Shown one piece after another: positions 9,290 through 17,380 of a DNA stretch of 64,000 bases (position 1 is the first letter of the stretch; every line of letters starts with the position of its first letter). The stretch comes from Clostridium tunisiense TJ. GTDB taxonomy: Bacteria; Bacillota; Clostridia; Clostridiales; Clostridiaceae. A program made the position numbers and the translations under genes. The stretch is taken from assembly GCF_000300195.1 (NCBI RefSeq), contig NZ_AMQH01000019.1:1-64000 (forward strand), written 5' to 3'. The notes under the pieces are model-generated. The model ran no database searches, was not told the origin of the DNA, and saw only the letters and a program-made list of their open reading frames with translations.

Positions 9290-9571
9290 ATGTTTAAAAC
9301 AAATGAATATTTTGATGGAAAAGTAAAATCTATAAGTTTTACAAAGGATAATGGAGCAGCTACAATTGGAGTGATGGCTGTAGGAGAATATGAATTTGGA
9401 ACCTCTAGTAAGGAGTTTATGACAATAACTAGTGGAAAGATGTTAGTAAAGCTACCAAATTGCCATTGCTGGGAAGAGTTCAAGGAAAATGAAACTTTTA
9501 TAGTAGAAGCAAATGAGAAGTTTCAGGTAAAGGTTAGTGAAGAAACTGCATATTTGTGTTTATATAAATAG
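9290..9571 (+). CDS. ppnP: Pyrimidine/purine nucleoside phosphorylase PpnP (DUF1255)
   Basis: 93-residue cupin-fold protein typical of the YaiE/PpnP family. Motifs ATIGVMAVGEYEFGT and LPNCHCWEEFKENETFIVEANEKFQVKV match the family core. Family members phosphorolyse many nucleosides to base and pentose-1-phosphate. It is 20 bp after proC with a GGGAGG site, so it is co-transcribed with the hydroxyproline operon, although a functional link between the two is not obvious. It is the last gene before the terminator at 9672. Confidence 0.88.
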   Translation: MFKTNEYFDGKVKSISFTKDNGAATIGVMAVGEYEFGTSSKEFMTITSGKMLVKLPNCHCWEEFKENETFIVEANEKFQVKVSEETAYLCLYK

Positions 9572-9671
9572 GATATGTAACCTATTTATATAAGAAACTT
9601 AAAGGGAAAAGTACTTAATATAGAAAGTATCTTTTGGAACTACTTTATTAATATGAGTATATCCTTAGTAG

Positions 9672-9710
9672 AAAGATGTAGGTTATTCAATAAGCTGCAT
9701 CTTTTTTTTT
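9672..9710 (+). terminator. Intrinsic terminator of hydroxyproline operon
   Basis: AAGATGTAG...CTGCATCTT stem (with one wobble pair) followed by nine or more T residues. Confidence 0.82.
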
Positions 9711-9821
9711 ATATTGTAGCATTAATTTTAATATAGCCTAATTATCTTATAAGCTTTAAAATATTAATAGCGTAATTTTAAAACTATAAAAATAAAATAG
9801 TTATTATTAAAAGAATAACAC

Positions 9822-9862
9822 TTGACAACATGAATAAAAGCCAATATAATGAACAGTGTTCA
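9822..9862 (+). promoter_or_regulatory. Consensus promoter with TetR operator overlapping -10
   Basis: TTGACA (9822-9827), a 17-base spacer and TATAAT (9845-9850) form a perfect sigma-A promoter. The 13-bp palindrome TGAACAGTGTTCA (9850-9862) overlaps the last base of the -10 box, an ideal repression site. The same palindrome recurs before the membrane-protein gene at 10642, implying one repressor for both. Confidence 0.85.
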
Positions 9863-9885
9863 GAAGAAGAATAGAGGTGTAAAAG

Positions 9886-10443
9886 TTGGCTAGGACAATT
9901 GAAAATCCAAAAGAACTTATTATGAAAAAAGCTAAAGAAATTTTATTTACAGAAGGATACTCTAAGCTAAGTATGAGAGCTTTAGCTAAGTCTTGTGATA
10001 TAGCAATAGGTACTTTTTACAATTATTATCCTACAAAAAAAGACCTTATTATTGAAATGATGGAACAACATTGGAATCAATGTTTTGAAAGACTTAACAT
10101 AATTATGGAGTCTCAAGAAGATTTCTACATTAAACTATTTAAAATTCATGAAATACTTAAAGAGTTTATTACTAGTTTCAAGCAAGTTTGGCTAAAGCCA
10201 GATTTGTATGATAACAAGGATTATGTAGAAGGTGGATTGCAAAGACAAAACATTTTTATTCATAGATTAATTCTTGATATAGAAAAAATCTTACTTGAAG
10301 AAGTTAAAGGGAAAAGTATATTAATAAATTTAAGTACTTATGATCTAGCTAAGTTTATTTTAATGAACTTTATATCAATAATTCAAACACCTACATACAA
10401 ATATAAAAATTTTGAAAATATTTTAAAAGTCTTGCTTAAATAA
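9886..10443 (+). CDS. TetR/AcrR-family repressor
   Basis: 185 residues with a TTG start at 9886, seven bases after GAGGTG. The N-terminal TetR helix-turn-helix (about 10-55) reads AKEILFTEGYSKLSMRALAKSCDIAIGTFYNYYPTKKDLI. The C-terminal ligand domain is variable and rich in aromatic residues. It probably represses itself and the downstream membrane-protein gene, since the same 13-bp palindrome occurs in both promoter regions. The inducer is unknown. Small membrane proteins under TetR control often respond to toxic small molecules such as heme or quinones. Confidence 0.9.
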   Translation: MARTIENPKELIMKKAKEILFTEGYSKLSMRALAKSCDIAIGTFYNYYPTKKDLIIEMMEQHWNQCFERLNIIMESQEDFYIKLFKIHEILKEFITSFKQVWLKPDLYDNKDYVEGGLQRQNIFIHRLILDIEKILLEEVKGKSILINLSTYDLAKFILMNFISIIQTPTYKYKNFENILKVLLK

Positions 10444-10462
10444 ATTTGTAGAATCAAGTTAC

Positions 10463-10561
10463 AGGGAACTAGAGTTAAAACTTAACTTATACAGTAATCC
10501 TGCCATTGTTCTCTTAGGAGATTATGAATATGAATAAGTTAAAAATTCATCATGGAACCCT
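10463..10561 (+). repeat. 99-bp interspersed repeat, copy 1
   Basis: Begins AGGGAACTAGAGTTAAAAC and ends ATCATGGAACCCT. A second copy of the same 99-bp length lies in the opposite orientation at 39183-39281. The first 30 bases match at 28 positions and the last 35 are nearly identical, while the middle is diverged. There is no ORF, so this is a small non-coding repeat (MITE-like or regulatory). Confidence 0.75.
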
Positions 10562-10598
10562 AAAGTAGGTAAAAACTATAAATTTACTATTATGCTAA

Positions 10599-10628
10599 TA
10601 AAAATCATATCTATAGGTATGATTTTTA
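10599..10628 (+). terminator. Hairpin between TetR gene and its target
   Basis: TAAAAATCATA (10599-10609) and TATGATTTTTA (10618-10628) form a perfect 11-bp stem with an 8-base loop. It probably ends the TetR transcript, or insulates it, just before the second operator. Confidence 0.55.
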
Positions 10629-10641
10629 ATATAAATATAAA

Positions 10642-10654
10642 TGAACATTGTTCA
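10642..10654 (+). promoter_or_regulatory. Second copy of TetR operator
   Basis: TGAACATTGTTCA is a 13-bp palindrome, identical to that at 9850-9862 apart from two changed bases next to the centre (GTG to TTG region). It lies 88 bp before the HsmA-like gene, near weak -10-like TATAAA sequences. Confidence 0.75.
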
Positions 10655-10742
10655 CTGATGGGAAATGAAGTATCTTTGGTTATTTGAAGGATAAATTTTA
10701 TTTTCATATTAAGTAAACAACATTAAAAAAGGAGGAATATTT

Positions 10743-11111
10743 ATGTTAATTTACGCAGTAATATCTATTAATTTAGCATTTCTATTTTATACTATTGGAG
10801 TATGGAGTGAAAAAAAACAAGGTAGCTTAAAAAAGTGGCATTTAGTTGTATTTTGGTGTGGACTAGTTTTTGATACATTAGGTACAACCATTATGAGTAA
10901 AATTGCTGGGGTAGGGTTTGGTATAAACTTTCATAGTATTACGGGTTTCTTTGCCATAGTTTTAATGTTATTCCATGCCGGATGGGCCACAGTTGTTTTA
11001 AAGAAAAATGACGATAAGGCTAAAATGAGCTTCCATAAATTTAGTATAATTGTTTGGTTAATTTGGCTAATCCCATTTATTTCAGGTGCAATAGTTGGAA
11101 TGAGTAAGTAG
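10743..11111 (+). CDS. Small four-helix membrane protein (TIGR03987/HsmA-like)
   Basis: 122 residues with four predicted membrane helices (about 2-20, 33-52, 64-84 and 98-118). The sequence pattern (FLFYTIGVWSEKK, FWCGLVFDTLGTTIM, FHSITGFFAIVLMLFHAGWA, FHKFSIIVWLIWLIPFISG) fits the TIGR03987/HsmA family. The conserved His residues in helices 3 and 4 could bind heme or metal. It has an AGGAGG site. The upstream operator matches that of the adjacent TetR gene, so the pair is likely a self-contained, inducer-responsive unit. The function is not settled; I rely on memory of the family pattern. Confidence 0.7.
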   Translation: MLIYAVISINLAFLFYTIGVWSEKKQGSLKKWHLVVFWCGLVFDTLGTTIMSKIAGVGFGINFHSITGFFAIVLMLFHAGWATVVLKKNDDKAKMSFHKFSIIVWLIWLIPFISGAIVGMSK

Positions 11112-11252
11112 TAAATTTATTACTTTAAGAGTTGAAAATTAGCCTCTAATTAATTAACTAATATATAGATAAATATTAGAATAATTAAGTAGTAGATTTT
11201 GTTTTACAATACAATGATATAGATATTTTGCATTATTAATACAATGTAAAAA

Positions 11253-11292
11253 TAAAAAAGTCTCTCAATGGGTAATTTTGAGAGATTTTTTT
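11253..11292. terminator. Bidirectional terminator
   Basis: TCTCTCAA (11261-11268) and TTGAGAGA (11278-11285), flanked by A on the left and T on the right, between convergent genes. It can end the plus-strand membrane-protein gene and the minus-strand ABC operon. Confidence 0.85.
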
Positions 11293-11335
11293 ATTTAAAC
11301 TAGTATTTTCACGGTTTTACTCTAAGCTAGTTATA

Positions 11336-12082
11336 TTATAAACTCTTAACTCTGCTTGCAAATTTGATAGTTCTTGTATTTTTTGAAGGATCAAATAGCT
11401 CTGAGGGTTTACCATCCTCCACAATTTTCCCATGTTCCATTAAAATTATACGATCCGCGACTTCTTTTGCAAAGTTCATTTCATGGGTTACAATAAGCAT
11501 GGTCATATGTTCTTTTGCGAGAGACCTAATAACTTCAAGAACTTCACCAACTAGCTCTGGGTCTAAAGCTGACGTGGGCTCATCCATTAGAATTATTTCT
11601 GGTTCCATAGCTAATGCTCGAGCAATGGCTATTCTTTGTTGTTGACCACCAGATAACTTAGAAGGAAAAACATCTTTTTTTTCTTCTAATCCAACTTGCT
11701 TTAGATATTTAAGTGCTATTGATTCAGCTTCATTTTTAGATATTTTTTTTACTGTTCTCAATGGTTCAATAATATTATTCAAAGCTGTCTTATTTTTAAA
11801 TAAGTTATAGTTTTGAAAAACCATAGCAGTTTTCTTTCTAATAGTGAGGATATTATTTTTATTTTTAGTTTTAACATCTATTATGGTATTTCCTAGGGTA
11901 ATAATACCTTCATCTCCATGTTCTAAGAAATTAATACATCTTAACAATGTGGATTTCCCAGTTCCCGAGGAACCTATTATGGCAATAACTTCACCCTTTA
12001 CTACAGTTAAGTTTATACCATCTAGAATCTTATTAGTACCGAAACTTTTTTTTAAGTTATCTATTTTTAACATATATATCAC
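11336..12082 (-). CDS. Polar amino-acid ABC transporter, ATP-binding protein
   Basis: 248 residues, standard size. Walker A is GSSGTGKSTLLRCI, the ABC signature LSGGQQQRIAIARAL, Walker B IILMDEPTSALDPE and the switch His IVTHEM. The class is the polar amino-acid (GlnQ/TcyC) type. It energises import through the permease encoded upstream, with 1 base between the genes. It is the last gene of a four-gene minus-strand operon led by a C-S lyase, which suggests that cystine or another sulfur amino acid is the cargo. Confidence 0.93.
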   Translation of the reverse strand: MIYMLKIDNLKKSFGTNKILDGINLTVVKGEVIAIIGSSGTGKSTLLRCINFLEHGDEGIITLGNTIIDVKTKNKNNILTIRKKTAMVFQNYNLFKNKTALNNIIEPLRTVKKISKNEAESIALKYLKQVGLEEKKDVFPSKLSGGQQQRIAIARALAMEPEIILMDEPTSALDPELVGEVLEVIRSLAKEHMTMLIVTHEMNFAKEVADRIILMEHGKIVEDGKPSELFDPSKNTRTIKFASRVKSL

Positions 12083-12083
12083 C

Positions 12084-12764
12084 TTAATAAGCTCTATTTA
12101 GAATGACTTCTAATTTTTTTTGAATAAATCCTATAGTTGAAATCAATGCCCAATAAACTAAAATGACACAGGTATAGGCTTCTAAAAACTTATAATTAGA
12201 AGCTGCTTCTGATTGAGCCGCTGCCATTATTTCTGTAACTCCTAAGGTAAAAGCCAAAGCAGAACCTTTAACAATATCTGCAAAGTTGCTTGTTAGTGCA
12301 GGAATCGCAACTCTTGCTGCTTGAGGTAAAACAATTCTTTTCATAGCTTGAAAATATGTCATTCCAAAGGAAAGAGCTGCCTCCATTTGGCCTTTATCTA
12401 CAGAAGATATTGCACCTCTTAAAGTTTCGGAGCAGTAGGCGGCTGAGTTCAAGCTTAATCCAATAATCACCGCAGTAAAACCATTCAAGCCCTTAAGAGC
12501 TGGAATAACTTGTATTAATCCAAAGTATAGGAAAAATAACTGTGCAACTAGAGGAGTACCTCTAAAAAAGGATACATAAACTTTAGCCATGGAGCTAAGA
12601 ACTGGAACTTTAGCATTTATAATCAGTGTAATTACAAAGGCTAAAAGTAATCCAAAAAGCAATGAAATAAGGGAAAGAGCAATGGTAATCTTTACGTACT
12701 TAAGCATAATTTGAAGTAGTTTTAATAAGAAGCTATAATCAAAAGTTGCCATTTCAAGTACCAA
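12084..12764 (-). CDS. Amino-acid ABC transporter permease (HisM/TcyB type)
   Basis: 226 residues with about five membrane helices and the signature FFRGTPLVAQLFFLYFG of polar amino-acid permeases. The EAA loop EAALSFGMTYFQAMKRIVLPQAARVAIPAL contacts the ATPase. It abuts the substrate-binding protein gene directly and precedes the ATPase by 1 base. A single permease gene implies a homodimer. Confidence 0.92.
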   Translation of the reverse strand: MVLEMATFDYSFLLKLLQIMLKYVKITIALSLISLLFGLLLAFVITLIINAKVPVLSSMAKVYVSFFRGTPLVAQLFFLYFGLIQVIPALKGLNGFTAVIIGLSLNSAAYCSETLRGAISSVDKGQMEAALSFGMTYFQAMKRIVLPQAARVAIPALTSNFADIVKGSALAFTLGVTEIMAAAQSEAASNYKFLEAYTCVILVYWALISTIGFIQKKLEVILNRAY

Positions 12765-13580
12765 TTACTTTTTTTCTTTAGTGGTATCTAATCCAAACCA
12801 TTGTTGTGATAGTTTTGTAAAAGTACCATCTTCATGCATTGATTTTATTGCTCTATTTACATCTTCAATTTTTGGTTTGCTTTGTTCTTCTTTTCTAAAT
12901 GGATACTGATTTATTTCGTAAACACCAGTTGTGGTGTTTGCAAGTTTAAGCTGTAAATTGCCTTTTTCTATAGTTGTTTTAGCTTTTACCTCACTAAGCC
13001 AACCAGCATCTAATCTTCCAATTTCTATGTCTTTTTCCATAGGTGTTCCGTCATAGGTTACTATATCTAAACCTAAACTTTTCTCTTCGTTTAATTGTCT
13101 AATAGTTTTTTCACCATTTCCACCTAAAACGCAACCCACTTTTTTTCCTTTAAGATCTTCGATTTTAGTTAAATTACTATCCTTAGGCAAAACGAATTGA
13201 TAATTGCTATATGCATAAGTTTCAGTAAAATCATACTTTTTTCGCCTTTCTTCATTAGTTGAGATTTGGTGAGCCACCGTATCAATTTGACCGGCGTCTA
13301 ACATTCCAAATAGGCCACTGAATTTAGAAGCTTGAAACTCTACTTTGTAACCAGCTCTTTTTCCTATCTCATTCCATACATCAACTTCAAAGCCTTGGAG
13401 CTTGTCATCCTGTTTAAAACACCAGGGATAGTATTCCACAGATACTCCAACTTTTAAAGATTTTTCTGTTACCTTTGCATTGGTATCAGCAGTTTCCTTA
13501 GCGCTACATCCACTAAACAATGATGCTCCAATCATAAGAGCACTAACAAGGGTTATTAATCTTTTACTATTTAATCTCAT
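12765..13580 (-). CDS. Cystine-type ABC transporter substrate-binding lipoprotein
   Basis: 271 residues with a lipoprotein signal peptide: Lys/Arg, a hydrophobic core, then lipobox LFSGC with Cys25 as the lipidation site. The mature part is an SBP_bac_3 (family 3) periplasmic-type domain, with KVGVSVEYYPWCFKQDDKLQGFEVDVWNEIG and QIDTVAHQISTNEERRKKYDFTE as typical motifs. It should capture a polar amino acid outside the membrane. The preceding gene, a PatB-like beta C-S lyase whose stop immediately abuts this start, points to cystine or a related thioether. That substrate is inference. Confidence 0.9.
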   Translation of the reverse strand: MRLNSKRLITLVSALMIGASLFSGCSAKETADTNAKVTEKSLKVGVSVEYYPWCFKQDDKLQGFEVDVWNEIGKRAGYKVEFQASKFSGLFGMLDAGQIDTVAHQISTNEERRKKYDFTETYAYSNYQFVLPKDSNLTKIEDLKGKKVGCVLGGNGEKTIRQLNEEKSLGLDIVTYDGTPMEKDIEIGRLDAGWLSEVKAKTTIEKGNLQLKLANTTTGVYEINQYPFRKEEQSKPKIEDVNRAIKSMHEDGTFTKLSQQWFGLDTTKEKK

Positions 13581-14759
13581 TTATAGTTCCTCCTTAAATG
13601 CGAAATATAATCTTTTCATTGCCTCTTCTAAAGTACTTCTGGGACAGGCAACATTAATTCTAATAAAACCCTCTCCCCCAGTACCAAAGGTATATCCTTG
13701 ATTAACTAAAAGTTTCCCTTTCTCTAGCAGTAGCTTTTCCATTGTCTTTGGAGGCAGTCCTAAGGCGGTTAAGTCAAGCCAAGCTAGAAAGGTTCCTTCA
13801 GATTTAATAAGCTTAATATTAGGTAAATACTTTTTTAAGTACTCATGAACAAAGTCTAAATTATTTTCAATATACAATAAAAGTTCATCAAGCCACTGTT
13901 CACAATGATCAAATCCTGCCTTTACTGCAGTTAAGCCCAATAGGTTGGGTTTGTTTATACCATCTTTAAGTAATGACCCTTCATAGGCTTTTTTTAATTC
14001 CTTATTAGGAATTATCAAATTAGATATTTCAAGTCCTGCCATATTAAAGGTTTTATGAGTAGTAACGCATAGGATGCTATTATCAGCTACTTTGGGACTT
14101 ATGGTACTAATGAAATGATGCTTGTACCCATTAAGAACTAATTCACTATGAGCTTCATCTGATACAATAAGAATATTGTTTTCTAATAAGATGTCAGTAA
14201 CAGCTTTTAATTCATCTTTTGACCAAACCCTTCCAACAGGATTATGAGGACTACATAGTATAATCATTTTAACCTGTGGATTAATCTTTCTTTTAAGATC
14301 CTCCAAGTCCATTTCATATCTTCCGTTTTTAAAAACAAGAGGATTTTCAACTACTACCCTATTGTGGTTTGTAATAGCATCAAAAAAAGCAGGAAAAACT
14401 GGAGGTTGGACAATAATACTATCACCCTCATTTGTAAATGTTTTCACTAATCTGTTAAGAACATTAACTAAAGTACCACTAAAATTTAACCAAGATCTAT
14501 CTAAGTTAAAATCATGTCTTTTTTTGTACCAGTTAATAACAGATTCATAGACATCTTCATAGCCACCACTGTAACCTAAAATTCCCTGATCTAGTTTTTC
14601 CTTTAAAGCATCTCTTATAGGTTGTGGCGTTTTGAAGTCCATATCTGCAACCCAAAGAGGAAGCAAGTCATCATAGGAAAATCCAAATCTATCCTGGATA
14701 CCATCATATTTTAAAGAATAAGTATTCTTTCTGTTGATAATCTCATTAAAATTATACAA
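13581..14759 (-). CDS. PatB/MalY-type aminotransferase, cystathionine beta-lyase
   Basis: 392-residue fold-type I PLP enzyme. Visible motifs are LLPLWVADMDFKTP at the N-terminus (the MalY/PatB signature), CSPHNPVGRVW, VSDEAHSELVL and VTTHKTFNMAGLEISN, where the Lys is the PLP Schiff-base residue. It cleaves cystathionine, cystine or related beta-C-S bonds to a thiol, pyruvate and ammonia. It is the first gene of the operon with the three ABC genes, giving import followed by cleavage of a sulfur amino acid. The start is the ATG at 14759, preceded by GGTGGTG on the minus strand. Confidence 0.9.
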   Translation of the reverse strand: MYNFNEIINRKNTYSLKYDGIQDRFGFSYDDLLPLWVADMDFKTPQPIRDALKEKLDQGILGYSGGYEDVYESVINWYKKRHDFNLDRSWLNFSGTLVNVLNRLVKTFTNEGDSIIVQPPVFPAFFDAITNHNRVVVENPLVFKNGRYEMDLEDLKRKINPQVKMIILCSPHNPVGRVWSKDELKAVTDILLENNILIVSDEAHSELVLNGYKHHFISTISPKVADNSILCVTTHKTFNMAGLEISNLIIPNKELKKAYEGSLLKDGINKPNLLGLTAVKAGFDHCEQWLDELLLYIENNLDFVHEYLKKYLPNIKLIKSEGTFLAWLDLTALGLPPKTMEKLLLEKGKLLVNQGYTFGTGGEGFIRINVACPRSTLEEAMKRLYFAFKEEL

Positions 14760-14989
14760 TTTATCACCACCTTACACTTCAGGCTATTTTCATATAAATG
14801 CTAACATATGTTACAGAGCTATGTTAATACTTATACTAAATTTGAATAGAACAGTATAAAACTATTTGTAATATACATAAATAACCAAGTTAATATACAA
14901 ATTTTTGTAACTACTTAAACAAAAACCTAATATGAAAAGTCTATACTAGTAAGAAGCAAATTTAAAATAATATTTTTGGAGGTTATTTT

Positions 14990-16294
14990 GTGGATAATGA
15001 GTTTTTAAAAAATGGCATAAACAAATATGAAGATATCAAAGTTCCAGAAGAACTTGAAAAAAACTTAAGAAACACTTTAAGAAGAAATCATAAAGTCAAA
15101 AAGATTATGCAGCTTAATAAAGGTGTTGGTGGAATAGCAGTAGCTATAATTGCTTTTATTATGATTATTAATCTATCTCCTAATATTGCCTATGCATTAG
15201 AAGGAGTTCCTGTAATAAATAAACTAGTGAAGTTTGTAACCTTAGATAAAGGCCTTAAAAATGTTGTAAGCAAGGGTGAAATTCAGAAGATTAATGTTAC
15301 AGCAGAAGATAATGGAGCAAAAGTAATTGTTAATTCTATTGCTGGCGATAACTTAAAGTTATGGATAGATTACGACCTTAAAGGAGATAACCTGATGATT
15401 GGAGAAATAAAGTTTAAAGCCAGTGGTAAAGATACTGAGCTACCTTGGGATTGTCAGATACTAAGGGAGGATGAAAAATTAATAGAAGTTTCAACTGATA
15501 AGTTAGTTAAAGAGTTTAATATTGAGTTCCAAGTTTATAAACATGACCCTGCATTTGATATAACATCGGCAAGTTTTTATGAGTTAGATGAGAAAGCACA
15601 ACAAGATATAAAAGAAAGGTTTGAAAAGAGTAAAGTAGCAACATTAACTATTCCAATAATACTAGATGAGAAAATATTCAATAATGATTTAAATACTTTA
15701 GTGTTAAAGGGCAAGGAAGTTAAAACTAAAATTGGAACAAAAAGAATAGAAAAACTTCAACTATCGGAAACAAGAAGCAGAGTATTCTCAAGTCTTATAA
15801 GTGAGGATTTCGATATGATAAAGGTTGTCAATCCAAAACTTATTGATGAAAGTGGTAAGGAGTATTCATACCCAATTGGTTATGAAAATTTATCAGTTGA
15901 AAATAAACTTGTTATGGATTTTGTAGGTGGTATAAACAATACTAATGGATTAACTTTCAAATGTGACGGAATTGAATATGTGGATAAGAAAGATAGATAT
16001 ATAACAATAGACTTAAAGAATAGAAAAGTAGAAAAAAATAGCTTAGGTATTGAGCTTGTGAACATTAAGGGGAACAAAATAATATTAAATAATTCGGAAA
16101 AGAAAGTGGAATTCAGTCTTCAGTTTCAAAATGAAAAAGGAGAGAAGATTGAGATTAAAGAGATGCATATAAATGAAGTTAGCAAAAATCAGGAATTAGA
16201 GTTTGTAAAATTGAAAGGTGACAAAGTTATTCTTAAGGTAGAAAAGGTAGAAGGTTGTATAACAGAAGGGTTTAAGATGAAGTTAGTGGAATAA
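14990..16294 (+). CDS. Anti-sigma factor, DUF4179-type, membrane-anchored
   Basis: 434 residues, GTG start with TTGGAGG seven bases upstream. An N-terminal cytoplasmic segment of about 43 residues is followed by one membrane helix (about 45-65, GGIAVAIIAFIMIINLS) and then an extracellular region beginning NIAYALEGVPVINKLVKFV, the hallmark of DUF4179 anti-sigma proteins. The large outer part is beta-rich and may sense envelope stress. Its partner is the sigma factor encoded 47 bp downstream. The usual order in this family is sigma first; here the anti-sigma gene comes first. Confidence 0.82.
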   Translation: MDNEFLKNGINKYEDIKVPEELEKNLRNTLRRNHKVKKIMQLNKGVGGIAVAIIAFIMIINLSPNIAYALEGVPVINKLVKFVTLDKGLKNVVSKGEIQKINVTAEDNGAKVIVNSIAGDNLKLWIDYDLKGDNLMIGEIKFKASGKDTELPWDCQILREDEKLIEVSTDKLVKEFNIEFQVYKHDPAFDITSASFYELDEKAQQDIKERFEKSKVATLTIPIILDEKIFNNDLNTLVLKGKEVKTKIGTKRIEKLQLSETRSRVFSSLISEDFDMIKVVNPKLIDESGKEYSYPIGYENLSVENKLVMDFVGGINNTNGLTFKCDGIEYVDKKDRYITIDLKNRKVEKNSLGIELVNIKGNKIILNNSEKKVEFSLQFQNEKGEKIEIKEMHINEVSKNQELEFVKLKGDKVILKVEKVEGCITEGFKMKLVE

Positions 16295-16341
16295 GTACAC
16301 GTTAAGTTACTTCTGCAATTTTGAAAGGGGGGAGATTTTAT

Positions 16342-16839
16342 TTGTTTTTTAAAAACAAGGAACAAAAAAAGTTAGAAGAAATTTTTGAAGAATTAATTAT
16401 AAAGGAAAAAAATAGTTTATATAAATTAGCATATATGCATGTTAAAAATAGTAATGACGCAATGGATATTTTACAAGAAAGTACTTTGAAAGCATATAAA
16501 AAACTAAATACAGTGAAGGATGACTCATTATTGGATAGATGGTTGAAAAGGATTATTGTAAATTGTTCTATTGATTATATAAAAAGAAATTCTAAGGTAA
16601 TTTATATTGATGATGTTGAAATTACAGGAGGTATCCATAGGGATAGAAACTATGAAGACCTTTATGAGGCGGTAGACATGCTTTCTCCTGAACTTAGGTC
16701 AATAATTATACTTAAGTATTTTCAAGGATATACCATAGAGGAAGTTGGGGAATTACTTGATATTAGCACATCACAAGTGAAAAACAAACTACACAAAGCA
16801 TTAAAGCTACTAAGATTAGAGATCAAGATTTCAAGTTAG
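16342..16839 (+). CDS. ECF-like RNA polymerase sigma factor
   Basis: 165 residues from TTG at 16342, which sits seven bases after GGGGGGAG. An upstream in-frame TTG at 16321 would place that ribosome site inside the gene. Region 2 (LYKLAYMHVKNSNDAMDILQESTLKAYKKL) and region 4 (LSPELRSIIILKYFQGYTIEEVGELLDISTSQVKNKLHKALKLLR) are intact, and region 3 is absent as in ECF sigmas. It probably directs a small envelope-stress regulon and its own operon, held by the anti-sigma protein encoded just upstream. A terminator follows at 16889. Confidence 0.9.
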   Translation: MFFKNKEQKKLEEIFEELIIKEKNSLYKLAYMHVKNSNDAMDILQESTLKAYKKLNTVKDDSLLDRWLKRIIVNCSIDYIKRNSKVIYIDDVEITGGIHRDRNYEDLYEAVDMLSPELRSIIILKYFQGYTIEEVGELLDISTSQVKNKLHKALKLLRLEIKISS

Positions 16840-16888
16840 CAAGAAGTTTTTATTGAAAAAGTTATTTCAAAACTTAGCTAGAAGTAAA

Positions 16889-16938
16889 ATAATAATCTAT
16901 AAGCAAATCTATAAAAGGATTTGTTTATAGATTATTTT
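16889..16938 (+). terminator. Intrinsic terminator after sigma factor gene
   Basis: ATAATCTATAAGCAAATC (16892-16909) pairs with GATTTGTTTATAGATTAT (16918-16935), an 18-bp stem with one G-T, then T residues. Confidence 0.8.
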
Positions 16939-17069
16939 AGTTTGTAAGAGTTTCTTTAAGTACAGTTCCAATTATGTATAAAAAACCCTATATAATTGCG
17001 GTTAAATCTATGATATAATACCTAATGGAAATTAAATATAAATCCATAAATCCGCTAATTTTAGTGGGA

Positions 17070-17145
17070 CTGGTTCGAGAACTCCCAGTATAAAAAACTA
17101 AGGATTTAATACGGTATAGCTGTATCCTTAGGTATAGCTTTTTTT
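17070..17145 (+). promoter_or_regulatory. preQ1-I riboswitch with transcription attenuator
   Basis: The aptamer at 17070-17103 starts CTGGTTCG and ends AAAAAACTAAGG, the compact preQ1-I architecture (P1 stem CTGG/CCAG, then the A-rich tail). CTAAGGAT (17098-17105) can pair with ATCCTTAG (17124-17131) as an antiterminator. When ligand binding sequesters the CTAAGG tail, the terminator AGCTGTATCC-TTA-GGTATAGCT followed by seven T (17118-17145) can form, so expression is off with preQ1. A TATAAT box lies at 17014-17019. The downstream genes are queuine salvage genes, which agrees with the ligand. Confidence 0.92.
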
Positions 17146-17380
17146 GTTTTTTGAAAAATTATAGACCTTCTTTATAAAACTATAATAAATATGAAGATTT
17201 TGGAATTATAAGTAGTGGTTATATGTTAAAAAGTAACACATCAATATAAGGATGAAATGAAATTAAAGGTTTCTTTTATAAAGATGCTATAGTAATTTAA
17301 AGCTAAAAAAGTTGTATGTTCCGTTCTCAGGTAAGGCATCTGAAAATGCCTAAAATTTAAATGAGAAAAGGAGAAGGAAA

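Noticed and set aside
17060..17110. Purine-type riboswitch before a nucleoside hydrolase
   Set aside because: The compact 34-base core with the AAAAAACTAAGG tail fits preQ1-I; no three-way junction of the purine type is seen.
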